This document shows, in pieces, positions 33,597-44,215 of a DNA stretch of 64,000 bases. Origin of the DNA: Lumbricus terrestris (lineage: Eukaryota; Annelida; Clitellata; Crassiclitellata; Lumbricidae); assembly GCA_949752735.1 (NCBI GenBank), contig OX457037.1:63737686-63801685 (forward strand), written 5' to 3'. The position numbers and the translations under genes are program-made. Positions within the stretch are counted from its first letter, which is position 1. Every line of letters begins with the position of its first letter. The notes beneath the pieces were generated by a model that searched no databases, was not told where the DNA came from, and worked only from the letters and a program-made list of their open reading frames with translations.

Positions 33597-33615
33597 CTGA
33601 TCGCTGTGCTCTCAT
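33597..33615 (-). CDS. CARD-domain protein, exon 1 (unit 2)
   Basis: The 19 coding bases are ATG AGA GCA CAG CGA TCA G, followed by a consensus donor GTAAGTG (GT at 33595-33596). The last base joins TT of the CARD exon to make a valine codon and keeps the CARD frame open, giving MRAQRSV then AKCLYY. Unit 1 preserves the donor and the codons but not the ATG. The exon 5' part is untranslated and is conserved to about 33830. Confidence 0.65.
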
Positions 33616-33830
33616 TCCTTAACAGCCATAATAATTATTATTGACAAAGCTTAGTTTTCAATGGCGATATCAACTGCATGAATTTCAAAGGTAAAGCTAG
33701 AGCAGGGCGACATCTGTATGTATAATATTGATGATGACCCGTAAGCATGCAACTTATTATAGTTCACTTATCCGACGGGCAAGTCCACAAATTTCCGCAT
33801 GTTCTATAAAGTGAAATTCCGCATGCATGT
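33616..33830 (-). promoter_or_regulatory. 5' UTR and presumed promoter of CARD unit 2
   Basis: The segment is conserved with 11804-12010 (shared AACTGCA, TTATCCGACGGGCAAGTCC-like text). This suggests it was duplicated with the gene and may contain the start site. No clear TATA box reads on the minus strand. Confidence 0.4.
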
Positions 33831-33886
33831 TTATTTATTTCTTTTAATTTATTTCAGAAATTTATATTGCGCCTCTTTAAGGTAGG

Positions 33887-34775
33887 CTACTCAGAAGCGC
33901 TCCCGGCCCAACCACGGCTAAATAAAACAGTTTTTAGGTTCTTAAGAAACAGAGCGGAGTGACCCCTGGGAATTGAGCGCAGTGTAACAGGGAGACCATT
34001 CCAAGCTGTAGGACCTACAACAGAGAATGAACGACGCTGTCGGATAGCAGTCCGACAGCAGGGAACCAGAAGTTTAGCTTGGTTCGCCGATCGAAGGGTG
34101 GATCGACGCTGATTTCCCAAGGTGGAACAACAGAGTTCTCGAAGATACGGTGGAGCTAGTCCTTCAATGCACCGCCTAACCAGCGCACAGACCCTCTATG
34201 CAATCTGCTGTGGAGAAGGGAGCCAGCGTAAGATATGCCGCATAAGCTTATAGGATGAGACATAGCCATATTTTGGGATATGGCCAAATCGCGCCGCAGA
34301 GCGGAAGACTCGTTCCAGGCAGCCAATCCGGTCAGCAGGTAGTCCGTGATAGAGGGTGCTGCAGTAGTCAAGGCGGGAAACTACGAAAGAGTGAACAAGA
34401 GTAGAGGCAGCACTAAAAGACAAAGAGCGGGAGACCACTTTAAGCTGACGCAACTGGTAGTAACAGCTTCGGCATAGCAGGTTTATATGCCGATTGAAAG
34501 TTAGCTCTTGGTCTAAAATAATACCATGGTCCTGCACAAAAGGTGAGAAAGTAATGAGAGGAAACTCTAATGCTAAGGCTTTCAGTGGGTGAGCTGGGCA
34601 GCTACAACTTTTTCAATTATTTTAGACAAAAAAAGAAACATTTGCTATGGGCCTAAAGTTAGTTGGATCTGCCATATCCGAACCTTCACTCTTAGGCACT
34701 GGAGCAACGAATGACCGTTTCTGTGACTCGGGAAAGTCCATCACGGAGTGAAATATTGCAGAGGAGTGTTAGGAA
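33887..34775 (-). pseudogene. CR1-like LINE relic
   Basis: 34570-34775 on the minus strand preserves the start of the RT domain (text like MADPTNFRPIANV and LSKIIEKVV, with stops). 34196-34537 reads GIILDQELTFNRHINLLCRS, SRLDYCSTLYHGLPADRI and VFRSAARFGH. 33887-34120 reads RRSFSVVGPTAWNGLP and FLKNLKTVLFSRGW before the stop. These are the RT C-terminal and downstream signatures of CR1-clade LINEs. The RT catalytic core between the first two blocks is deleted. Confidence 0.8.
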
Positions 34776-34792
34776 AGGGAGTAGAGCAGTGC

Positions 34793-34920
34793 TGTCGGCC
34801 CGCGAGGTAGTTTCAAGTGGCCCGCCCGGGCTTGCTAAATTTTTGCACTTTAATTGTGTAAAATGAAGCAAAGGGTAAAAAGTCACTGGTCGACTTTAGC
34901 TTTTATTATTTTTATTGACT
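34793..34920. repeat. hAT fragment with GTGGCCCGC words
   Basis: CAGTGCTGTCGGCCCGCGAGG and AAGTGGCCCGCCCGG resemble ends of the MITE at 21442, and the fragment cuts into the LINE relic. Confidence 0.4.
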
Positions 34921-34924
34921 TTGT

Positions 34925-35430
34925 GACAGTTGCCGATTTGTTATACTATCAGGAAGGCCAATCCGAAAACTAAAATTACTCTCTTCTTTTTCTTCCTAGG
35001 GTTAGGTTCCAGTAGTCTATCTGGAGATTGACCCACGACTTCTGGTTTTAACAACTCCCATTTGACTACTGTACTCAACTAAACTCACCTCACAAACCGC
35101 TCCAAACCGTTCACTTCTAGTCAGTTCCTGAGATCTGTACAAAGTTCCAACACGTCTGTAAGTGACTGCGACGATTCCTTTCGAGAGATAGTCTAATACT
35201 AGTTCTTAAGGATTAAAAAAGAACCCATCGATAAGAGACCCATGGACCAGGAGTGATTAATGTCAATGTCTTGGCTCTGTCTGGTCCGAGGACTATGGTG
35301 CTAGCTCTTTAGACCGAGACTCTGGCTTCGACGATTTTTTTTATGAAAGTCAGAGAAGGAGGATGGACATCCGCCCCAATCATGAAGTTGATCTTGGCCA
35401 GAAGAAATTGAGTGGGTGACGTATACTGAA
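34925..35430. other. No gene seen
   Basis: Mixed sequence between the LINE relic and the flank of CARD unit 3. Nothing recognised. Confidence 0.3.
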
Positions 35431-35547
35431 GAACTAAGCTAGCCAAACTGTGCTGCGTTTTTATTATGCTGAAGTGGGTCGTTGGTCTAGAATATTTTAA
35501 AATGATATCGTTGTTATTATTGACATTCCCCATCTCATAGAAATAAT

Positions 35548-35553
35548 TTTATT
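35548..35553 (-). promoter_or_regulatory. Poly(A) signal of CARD unit 3
   Basis: AATAAA on the minus strand lies about 22 nt past the TAG stop, in the same place as in unit 1. Confidence 0.6.
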
Positions 35554-35574
35554 GCATGTGGAAATGTGAATTGG

Positions 35575-35942
35575 CTAATAACCGTCTGAATCGGGCAGTT
35601 CCTCTGGTTGTACACGGATCGCAGGTCCTGGTTCTTGATTGTCGATCTCATCGACTAAGTAGTGATTGTCTTTACTCAAAGCTTGTCGTACAATAAGAAA
35701 TGCTCTGGGATGCTGAATGGCAAATAGATGATTGAGAATAGCTCTACATCTGTCTGATGCGATAGGATTCTTGCGGTGCATTCTTTGATTTTGGTCGATG
35801 GTAATCACGTGTTCTTGCACCAGCCAATCACACAACCGATCCCGTTCAACATCGGTCACAAATTTGGCATAGACGTTCAATATCCGATACCGTACCTCAT
35901 CATTTGTGAAAACATCTGATGAATAATACAAACATTTTGCAA
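35575..35942 (-). CDS. CARD exon, unit 3
   Basis: The exon starts after acceptor TTCTTAG (AG at 35943-35944), in the same phase as unit 2. It encodes a full CARD-like fold: DEVRYRILNVYAKFVTDVERD, LCDWLVQEHVITIDQNQRM, SDRCRAILNHLFAIQHPRAF and VRQALSKDNHYLVDEID, ending PDSDGY then TAG and AATAAA. The frame and acceptor are intact. No copy of exon 1 was found upstream: the expected region is interrupted by the gypsy element at 36822-43441 and then by another CARD fragment. It could be a 5'-truncated copy or could use a different first exon. Confidence 0.65.
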
Positions 35943-35964
35943 CTAAGAACATTAAACATTTTCA

Positions 35965-36290
35965 TTAAAGGCTAATTCTCAAATTTCTTCTATCAAAAAT
36001 GACTTCATATTTTGTACTAATTACGCTAGACCTTTAAACTGTCAACCAATCAGTCAAGTTGATCAAAAGTTTTTGTGGAACATACCTTATACATGCATAC
36101 ATAGTTGGGCCTACATACTTTTTTCTTCATATGGGTAGATGACAGTAGCTTATACAGATTTCTATGACGTATATTTTTGTGCTGAAAGTGCAGTTTCCTT
36201 ACCAGCTGTCTCAACTGGAGTTCAAGATGGAAATTGAACATAATACTAGCAAAAATACAGAATTCACAGCTGCTGTTCTTTTTATTTGAG
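35965..36290 (-). other. Intron of CARD unit 3, paralogous to 29095-29600
   Basis: Shares CTCAAATTTCTTCTATCAAA and GTGCTGAAAGTGCAGTTT with unit 2. No coding sequence. Confidence 0.6.
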
Positions 36291-36292
36291 AA

Positions 36293-36345
36293 CAGTGGCG
36301 CAACCAGGGGGGTGCTTGAGCACCCCCAGGGCTAAAAAGGTGACC
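36293..36345. repeat. Left end of a CAGTGGCGCAACC-type hAT element
   Basis: CAGTGGCGCAACCAGGGGGG followed by GTGCTTGAGCACCCCC. No right end was found nearby. Confidence 0.4.
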
Positions 36346-36821
36346 CACGCAATTTTTCCATATCCGATGAGTTTTTGGGTGGAGGTGGGGGTGAGGGTTC
36401 TGTTTCGCTCTTTCAGTCTTTTAGAACGCACAAACAAACAAGTTCTTTCATTCCTCTGTGGCCTATTATAATTTTAGTCAAATGCACGGTTCATAAAGCA
36501 CCAGCTAGATTTCAGTGTTTAGTTGGTCTGCCTGAGTTTGTCTGGGTCTTGAAAATTTACCTATAGTGATGGATGAAAAGTCTTAGCGGTAGGCCTTTGT
36601 CTTTACATTACATTGCTCGCCAATTTATTGACGTTAGTAGGCTTCGACTTAATTGATAGTAGACCCCCTACCGTGTGCTATTTTATTGGGAATGTTTAAT
36701 CTAGACATCTTTAGCGGAGAAAGTCTCTCAGAAACGAAATTTTTTCACAGAACAATTTGACAAAATGATAGTAGCCCTACTTTTATTTGCTGTTTACATT
36801 ACATAAACTGCTATACTATAC

Positions 36822-37684
36822 TGACACAAATTTGTCCTTTGTTCAATATAATTGTTTTTATTGTGGGTCCGGCTTCGCCAGTGTGGCCGAAGTCTTTTGA
36901 AAGTCTCATAGACGTAACCACCGGAAGTCGCAGACGTAGCCACCGGAAGTCGAACGGTCACCACCGGAAGTCGTAGACGTAACCACCGGAAGTCGAACGG
37001 TCACCACCGGAAGTCGTAGACGTAGCCACCGGAAGTCGTAGACGTAACCACCGGAAGTCGTAGACGTAACCACCGGAAGTCGAACGGTCACCACCGGAAG
37101 TCGTAGACGTAGCCACCGGAAGTCGTAGACGTAACCACCGGAAGTCGAAGACGGTCACCACCGGAAGTCGTAGACGTAGCCACCGGAAGTCGTAGACGTA
37201 ACCACCGGAAGTCGTAGACGTAACCACCGGAAGTCGTAGACGTAACCACCGGAAGTCGTAGACGTAGCCACCGGAAGTCGTAGACGTAACCCCCGGAAGT
37301 CGTAGACGTAACCACCGGAAGTCGAAGACGGTCACCACCGGAAGTCGTAGACGTAACCACCGGAAGTCGAAGACGGTCACCACCGGAAGTCGTAGACGTA
37401 ACCACCGGAAGTCGTAGACGTAACCACCGGAAGTCGAAGACGGTCACCACAGGAAGTCGTCGATAGCTGAGGCGTCGAAGACGTGTAGATAGGCCTACCA
37501 TAGGCGCCGATCGCTCGTAGACGTACAGACACAACTGATAATCCATTCTCTTCAGTCCTTTATAACCGCAGTCGGCAACGTAAATGGAGGTGTCTAAGAG
37601 TTGGACCGCGTAGGCGCAAGAGTTTCTGGCGCATTCGCCAGAGGGCGCCACGAGAAGAATAGTCGCAAAGCCCGTTTTGCGACA
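36822..37684 (-). repeat. 3' LTR (minus strand) of the gypsy element
   Basis: On the minus strand it runs TGTCGCAAAAC...TTTGTGTCA. AATAAA reads at 36862-36857. Most of its length is the 22-bp ETS-site array. Confidence 0.92.
36908..37458 (-). repeat. 22-bp minisatellite with ETS-type sites in the LTR
   Basis: The basic unit is ACTTCCGGTGGTTACGTCTACG on the element strand (reverse CGTAGACGTAACCACCGGAAGT), with 21- and 23-bp variants. I count 24 perfect CCGGAAGT words and one CAGGAAGT. CCGGAAGT is the ETS-family consensus. GACGTAAC in most units resembles an ATF/CREB half-site. Long repetitive frames (YDFRWLRLRLPVVT) are repeat translations. Confidence 0.9.
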
Positions 37685-37693
37685 TCCTCCCAC
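37685..37693 (-). other. Polypurine tract of the gypsy element
   Basis: GTGGGAGGA on the minus strand abuts the 3' LTR. Confidence 0.65.
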
Positions 37694-37750
37694 GTCCGGG
37701 GGGAATATCCTCAGCGGCAGAATGTCCGCTGAACCACGATAGTGTTCCTT

Positions 37751-40700
37751 TCAGCACATAGCAACCCGCACTGTATCACAGAAGCGGGCTGGTCTGCGTA
37801 TTTGACGCCTGGGTCGTTGATCGGAGGGCGGCGGATGCGTTGGATCGTCAGAATCATCAGCGTTATCGTCTGAACCAACATCCGAAAGTGTTTCATCCTC
37901 TCGTCTCTCGATTGAGGATGACCGGTCAGGGCTTGTTACACGAGGTGGCGTTCCTTCTGGTTGCAGTTGAGTTTCCGTACCTCCTTCGATATCGGCAGAA
38001 GGGTCATGGATCCAGCTGCGGAGGCCTGGCGTATAACATTGCTTCAGTTTATCTATGTGCACGATCATCGGTTTGGCGCGCTTGCTTCGTTGAATTTCCA
38101 TGTTCAGGTCACTGATCTTTCTGGTTATCAGGTACGGGCCCTGTTAAAAACTGGTCCATTTGGCGCTACGGCCTTGCCGTCGCCTAGGTATCAGACACCA
38201 TACCCATGTGCCGGGCTCAAAGATGCGTGGACGGGCCCGCATATCGTAGCGCGACTTCCTTCTCTCTGCAGCACGGTGGAGATGCTCTCGTACCAACGCG
38301 AAGGCTTCATGTAGATTCTCCTGGTGTTCTGACACGAACTCTACGGGACTGCGCTGCTCTGTCTCCCTGGGAGGCATACCGTACACAATGTCAGCGGGTA
38401 TAACTGCCTCGCGTCCATACATCAGGAAGAAAGGAGTGAAACCAGTTGACTCCTGAACCGAAGTACGGTACGCGAAAGCTACAGCTGGCAATCGGTCATC
38501 CCAGTCGCGATGGTTACTTGACACCCATTTAGCGAGGATGCTATTGAGAGTCCCATGAAGTCGTTCGACATTGCCGTTCGTCGAAGGTCTGTACGCAGTT
38601 GTCCTGATCTTGTCGATGGAGAGTGCACGACAGATTTCCTGGAACAAATGACTTTCGAAGTTCGGACCCTGGTCCGTAAGTAGTTGAAGAGGCATGCCAT
38701 GGACGCAGAAGACGCGGTCCACAAGGATTTTGGCTACCGTTGATGCTTCCTGGTTTCGCATCGGGAACATCTCGGCCCATTTCGTGAAGTGGTCAATTAA
38801 TGTGAGGATGTACACATTTCACTTTGATGATTTCGGATGTGGCCCAGTGATGTCCACGCCGATTCGTTCCCAGGGTTCGCCCGTCAGCATGGGTTTGAGG
38901 CACCCTTGACGATGAGGCCGCGGTCGTTTGAATCGTGCGCATTGTTCGCACTGCATCAACGTTTGTCGAAGGTCACGTGACCACCCCGGCCAATAAAACC
39001 TTCCTTGAAGCTGGTACATCGCGCGCTGAATACCGAAGTGTCCACCGTTTAGACCCCGATGCATGTCCGCAGCTATCTCATGTCGATAGTGGAAGGGAAC
39101 AACTTTCTGCAAGTGGATTCCTCCGCCGGCTTTGATAAACTTCCGGTACAAGACACCATCTGGTCCCAACTGCATCTGATCATACTGACTGCAGAGCGAC
39201 TTTGCGTCAGAACTGAGCGATGTGATGTCCTCTTGTCTTGGCCTCGGCGACTGATTTTGGAGCAATCTGTAGAGGAATCCGACGTCCGGATCTTCTTGCT
39301 GAACCTTAGCCCAGTCAAATGGTTCAACGACGTCGGGTCTTGCAGTAGCTGCTGCGGCAACGGCAGGATCGCTCTGGTTCAAGGTCGGCCTCCGAGACAG
39401 AGCATCAGCGTTCGTATGCTTAGCTCCGGGCCGGTGCTCAACATGGTAATCGAATTCCTCCAGGATTTCGAGCCAGCGAGCCTGTTGACCGATTGGCTCG
39501 AGAGTTTTCTTCAACCATTGCAAGGCGGCGTGATCAGTTCTGATCGTGAAAGACCTTCCCAGTAAGTACTGTCTGAACTTCTTTACGAACGTGATGAGTG
39601 CCAATAATTCTTTTCGTGTTACATTGTAGTTTTTCTCGTGGCGATTATACAGCTGGCTGGCGTAGCATATTGGGCGTTCTTCCCCGTTCTGCATCTGTGA
39701 AAGCACGGCACCAATGCCGGTATCAGAGGCATCACAGTCCAGAATAAAGTTTCCTTCTTCTGTTGGTAGAGCCAATACGTCTGCCCCAATCAGAGCTGAC
39801 TTGAGTGCGTCAAACGCCTTCTGACACTCTTCCTTCCAGAGAAATCGGGCACCTTTCTTTGTCAGAGCATGCAAGGGTGCAGCAACATCAGAGAAAGCTG
39901 GAATGAATCGTCTATAATATTGGCAAAGACCAACGAAAGCACGGCTCTCACGAAGGTTGGAGGGTGTTGGCCAGTCGCGGATGGCAGCAATCTTGTCAGG
40001 ATCCGTGCCTACACCTTCGCTGCTAACTATAAATCCCAGAAACGACAGCTTTTGTTGAAAAATGTGGCATTTAGAAGGTTTTAATTTTAAGTTGGCCACT
40101 CGCAGTCGATCGAGCAATTTCTCCAGCCGTTCCATGTGGCTCTGTGTGTCCTTACTGAAGACAATGATGTCATCCAAGTAAACGAGGCACGTTTCGTAAT
40201 TCAGTCCGGCTATGACCATATCCATCAAGCGCTGGAATGTTGACGGAGCTCCGCATAACCCGAATGGCATCCTTGGAAAGCGAAATGTTCCGCGCTGACA
40301 AATGAACGTAGTTTTGTTCACGTCCTTCGGATCAACAGTTACTTGATGAAATCCGGATCGTAGATCAAAAGTGCTGAACCACATTGAACCCGAGAGTGTG
40401 TCCAAGCAGGTCTCGATGCGGGGAAGGGGGTACGCGTCCTTTTTAGTCAGATCATTTAACCGGCGGTAGTCAACACAGAAACGGATACTGCCATCCTTCT
40501 TTTTTACGAGCACAATGTTTGATGCCCACTCGCTTTGACACGGCTCAATGACCCTCTGTTTCTGCATCTCAGTCAGAAGCCTGTCCATTTCCGGTAGGTA
40601 AGCACGCGCTTGCGGTCTCAACGGCTGCCGAAACGATCGGTTATCTCCAGTATCGATCCGGTGGGTGACGATATTAGTACAGCCGAGATCGAACTCGTCA

Positions 40701-41632
40701 CGTGAGAAAACGTCAGAATACTTGTAGAGGAGTTGTTTTAGATCGTCTCTAACTTCGCTGGGGACTGCCTCGTCAATTCTCTCCAGGATCGGCGCTATGT
40801 GATCGATTCCTGCGTCTTGATCAGGTTCTGCAACAGTCGGCAATGTTGCGACGTCCTGCAAGCTGCTGATTGTTTGTCCCTCATAAATTGAGATTTGTCG
40901 GCGAGTGGGATTGCACACTCGGACACCGTTCTCCATGGATATGGGATCGATAAGAGTCCGTGCAATCAGCAACCCTTTTTCTGGTGCAGCTGGTACGGTA
41001 CTGAGCTGTTGGTCACTTGGTGAACCAAGGCGTCCGTGAATTAAGCGAACCGGAAGAATCACTTCACTCTGCGGGGGAACGGACCAGTCCGAACGAGCAA
41101 CACACCGCTCGTAGTTCTTCGTCTTTCCCGGCTTTGACCGTAGTGTCACACGTTGACGACCCATGACAATTGTTTTTTCACCAAAGACCCAGGTCACACC
41201 GTTATCTGTAAGCCAGTCAATGCCGAGGATGGTTTCACTAAGACTGGGACTAACAAGGAACGTAGCGGCAGTTTGATGATGGTTGATGACCACGGATTGC
41301 CGGAGCTCATCCTCGACTTCTATCCCCGATCCATTGACTGCGAGCAGTCTGGTAGAAGTTCGGGTGATTAAAGTTCGATTCACCCAGTTGCTCGGAATGA
41401 GGCAGACCTCAGCCCCGGTGTCCAGCAGGCAGTCTCTTTGCCTTCCGTCGATTCGTGCTCGTATATAAACTGCAGGTTCGCGTCTCGGAGCACGTGCGGC
41501 CGCCTCTATTGATCCGGATGCGGAGCTGCGGATCGATCGTCCGGCGTCGACGTCCATCCCCTGGCGTTTCCCGACGGCTGTAGAGCTGGGCAGTCGCGCC
41601 AACGGTGACCTGGCTGACTGCACTCCAGACAT
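37751..41632 (-). pseudogene. pol: Pol polyprotein of the gypsy element, two nonsense codons
   Basis: One reading frame runs from the overlap with gag (41632) to 37751, broken only by TGA at 38819-38821 (in the integrase core, after VDITGPHPKSSK) and TAA at 38144-38146 (just before the GPY/F module QGPYLITRK). Domains: retropepsin with LLDTGAEVCLIP (Asp71), RT with YLDD, RNase H with DCDASDTGIGAVL and RTDHAALQWL, integrase HHCC finger, integrase core (second Asp in TDQGPNF, Glu in NVERLHG), and a low-complexity tail. It is in the -1 frame relative to gag. Order PR-RT-RH-IN is standard Ty3/gypsy. The stops make this copy defective unless they are read through. Confidence 0.9.
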
Positions 41633-42564
41633 CGCACTGATCTGTCGTTGAGCCGACAGTCACGACCCCAATGACCAGTCAAACCACATTTCGGGCATGG
41701 CTTCCTCGGGATGTTTCCGAAATTCATTGCAGGCGTTGCGGATGAACGAGGGGTCGAGAGTTGTTGCAAGGTCTGGCCCATTTCATCCAACCGACGGTTC
41801 GTCCGGTCTATGAAATCCTTCGTCGTTTTAGGTAATGGGCATTCGGGATCTTGCTTCTGCTCTTCGCTGTGGACAGCCCGTGTTGATGCATGTCGTTGGC
41901 CGCTAGTGCTAGATAGTGACCGGAAACGTTCATATAGACGACAAGTCTCGTCCAGCGTCGTTGGTTCCTTGTCGCGGATGTAGAAGACCACATCCTTGTC
42001 CGGGATGGCTTTGAGGAGGAAGCCGATCATGATCTGATCCCGTGCTGCGCCACTGAGATCTCTGTAAGCCCTCCTGGTAAGCCGCAGAACCTCCTGGGAC
42101 AGCTCTCGGATGTTTTGTCCGGGGCCAAGACGTAATAGATTTAGCGCCTGCTCATGTACTGCGGGGCACTCCGTGGACCCGAACCGTGCCAGTAAGGCCC
42201 TCTTGACATCACTGTACGTTACCGTTGTAACGTCGTCAATTTCTGCCAAAATCCCTCTTGCAGGCCCATCCAGTGCGCAGAGGAGGGAAGAAGCCATGTC
42301 GTAATCCGTCCAGAAATTGTGTCGAGCAGCGAGCTCGAACTGGATGATATATTCTTCTACGGGGTCCTTACCCGTATAGCGACGTATTTCGATTTCTTTC
42401 CGTTTGATTACTGGTCTTCCTTCCGACGCCGTCCTATGCTGTCCGGGTGTGGAGGTACCATACGATGTATATCCAATAGCACCACGCGGCATACCGTCAA
42501 TTTTGGATTCCTCATCCTCATTTATTTCCTGGTACATGGCAGGTGGTTTTCCAGCAGAATCCAT
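41506..42564 (-). CDS. gag: Gag polyprotein of the gypsy element
   Basis: About 352 residues from MDSAGKPPAMYQ. I prefer this ATG because the frame upstream overlaps the primer-binding site. The middle is a helical capsid-like domain (EEYIIQFELAARHNFW, LLRLGPGQNIRELSQEVLRL). Two consecutive CCHC zinc knuckles near the C-terminus (CPKCGLTGHWGRDC and CLECSQPGHRWRDC) would bind RNA. It forms the element's particle. Its last 127 bp overlap pol in the -1 frame. Confidence 0.9.
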   Translation of the reverse strand: MDSAGKPPAMYQEINEDEESKIDGMPRGAIGYTSYGTSTPGQHRTASEGRPVIKRKEIEIRRYTGKDPVEEYIIQFELAARHNFWTDYDMASSLLCALDGPARGILAEIDDVTTVTYSDVKRALLARFGSTECPAVHEQALNLLRLGPGQNIRELSQEVLRLTRRAYRDLSGAARDQIMIGFLLKAIPDKDVVFYIRDKEPTTLDETCRLYERFRSLSSTSGQRHASTRAVHSEEQKQDPECPLPKTTKDFIDRTNRRLDEMGQTLQQLSTPRSSATPAMNFGNIPRKPCPKCGLTGHWGRDCRLNDRSVRCLECSQPGHRWRDCPALQPSGNARGWTSTPDDRSAAPHPDQ

Positions 42565-42580
42565 TTTGTTGAAGAAGAGA

Positions 42581-42598
42581 GCCCCACGTTGGGCGCCA
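42581..42598 (-). other. Primer-binding site, tRNA-Lys type
   Basis: TGGCGCCCAACGTGGGGC on the minus strand, 2 bp inside the 5' LTR, matches the well-known tRNA-Lys primer-binding sequence. Confidence 0.85.
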
Positions 42599-42600
42599 AT

Positions 42601-43441
42601 TGACACAAATTTGTCCTTTGTTCAATATAATTGTTTTTATTGTGGGTCCGGCTTCGCCAGTGTGGCCGAAGTCTTTTGAAAGTCTCATAGACGTAACCAC
42701 CGGAAGTCGTAGACGTAGCCACCGGAAGTCGAACGGTCACCACCGGAAGTCGTAGACGTAACCACCGGAAGTCGAACGGTCACCACCGGAAGTTGTAGAC
42801 GTAGCCACCGGAAGTCGTAGACGTAACCACCGGAAGTCGTAGACGTAACCACCGGAAGTCGAACGGTCACCACCGCAAGTCGTAGACGTAACCACCGGAA
42901 GTCGAAGACGGTCACCACCGGAAGTCGTAGACGTAGCCACCGGAAGTCGTAGACGTAACCACCGGAAGTCGTAGACGTAACCACCGGAAGTCGTAGACGT
43001 AACCACCGGAAGTCGTAGACGTAGCCACCGGAAGTCGTAGACGTAACCCCCGGAAGTCGTAGACGTAACCACCGGAAGTCGAAGAAGGTCACCACCGGAA
43101 GTCGTAGACGTAACCACCGGAAGTCGAAGACGGTCACCACCGGAAGTCGTAGACGTAACCACCGGAAGTCGTAGACGTAACCACCGGAAGTCGAAGACGG
43201 TCACCACAGGAAGTCGTCGATAGCTGAGGCGTCGAAGACGTGTAGATAGGCCTACCATAGGCGCCGATCGCTCGTAGACGTACAGACACAACTGATAATC
43301 CATTCTCTTCAGTCCTTTATGACCGCAGTCGGCAACGTAAATGGAGGTGTCTAAGAGTTGGACCGCGTAGGCGCAAGAGTTTCTGGCGCATTCGCCAGAG
43401 GGCGCCACGAGAAGAATAGTCGCAAAGCCCGTTTTGCGACA
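42601..43441 (-). repeat. 5' LTR (minus strand) of the gypsy element
   Basis: 841 bp, near-identical to 36822-37684 but one repeat unit shorter. The array lies at about 42690-43214 with 22 perfect CCGGAAGT words and one CCGCAAGT. AATAAA at 42641-42636. Confidence 0.92.
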
Positions 43442-43445
43442 ATAC

Positions 43446-44040
43446 CATGATCTTATTTACTACTATATAACTATGATGTCATTATTTACAATCATTTTGT
43501 AATTACGATACCGTACTACCATAATATTATGGAATTACAATGTGTATAACTTACTGTTCATTATTTGTACAATTAGGCCTACTACTTTTGTAGGCCTGCA
43601 ACTACATGATTCCTCCCCAGTGCTGTCTTTCAAATTGTCAAATTTAAAATGTATTATCCTTAAAGATTTGAACCGTAACTATATCACTTCCAAATTCTAA
43701 TAGCCTGGTCGTTCGTGCTTGGTTGTATTTTTAACAATTTCTGCTAATTGCGTCCTGGTGAAGCAATTCAGTACCGTGACAAACGTCTTAGACAGTAGTG
43801 ATAGGCTAAGCTGATTCCAACGTAAACTTATATAGACCTAATTATACATACGATGCAGTTATTCATTATAATAGTCCAACTTCAGACGAACCGAGTTGCT
43901 GAACTTATTAGGCCTACTATAATTATAATCATATTTATTCAAATCCATGGGCGGAAACTTTTGGAGACAGAGGAACGTTCCTCCAAGTTTGTGGTGAGGG
44001 ACGGCGATGCATATATCCTCAATATTTAAGAAATATTCAT
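43446..44040. other. No gene seen
   Basis: AT-rich sequence with TAGGCCTA words. No CARD exon 1 was found here. Confidence 0.35.
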
Positions 44041-44045
44041 AAATA

Positions 44046-44215
44046 TCAGTATAAATTTGGCATAGACTTTCAATATTCGATGCCTTACCTCATCATTTGT
44101 GACAGAAACTGATGCATAAAATACAAATTTGATGTAGGCCCTAATGTACTATACTATCTCAGTTAATTCTGAAATGTATTCCTTCAAAGTTGACTGCATA
44201 TTTTAAAGAATTCTA
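44046..44215 (-). pseudogene. CARD exon fragment (unit 4)
   Basis: The minus strand retains text equivalent to TNDEVRHRILKVYAKF plus the exon's 5' flank (compare 44160-44205 with 35965-36015). Indels around GACAGAAACTGATGC and loss of the rest of the CARD show that it is a decayed fragment. Confidence 0.65.

Larger units (their letters stand above)
36822..43441 (-). mobile_element. Ty3/gypsy LTR retrotransposon (minus strand)
   Basis: 6.6 kb with LTRs of 863 bp (36822-37684) and 841 bp (42601-43441), flanked by a 4-bp duplication atac (36818-36821, 43442-43445). Order on the minus strand is LTR, tRNA-Lys-type PBS, gag, pol (PR-RT-RH-IN, the usual gypsy order), polypurine tract, LTR. The LTRs differ mainly by one 22-bp repeat unit and a few substitutions, so insertion is recent. 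Pol has two nonsense codons in an otherwise open frame. It interrupts the region upstream of CARD unit 3. Confidence 0.93.

Noticed and set aside
36908..37458. Regular 22-bp direct repeats resembling a CRISPR array
   Set aside because: The units are contiguous with no variable spacers, are duplicated in both LTRs of a retrotransposon, and lie in a eukaryotic genome.
36906..37693. Long repetitive open frames (TTSGGYVYDFRW type) over the LTRs
   Set aside because: They are translations of the LTR minisatellite in several frames at once, with no independent coding evidence.
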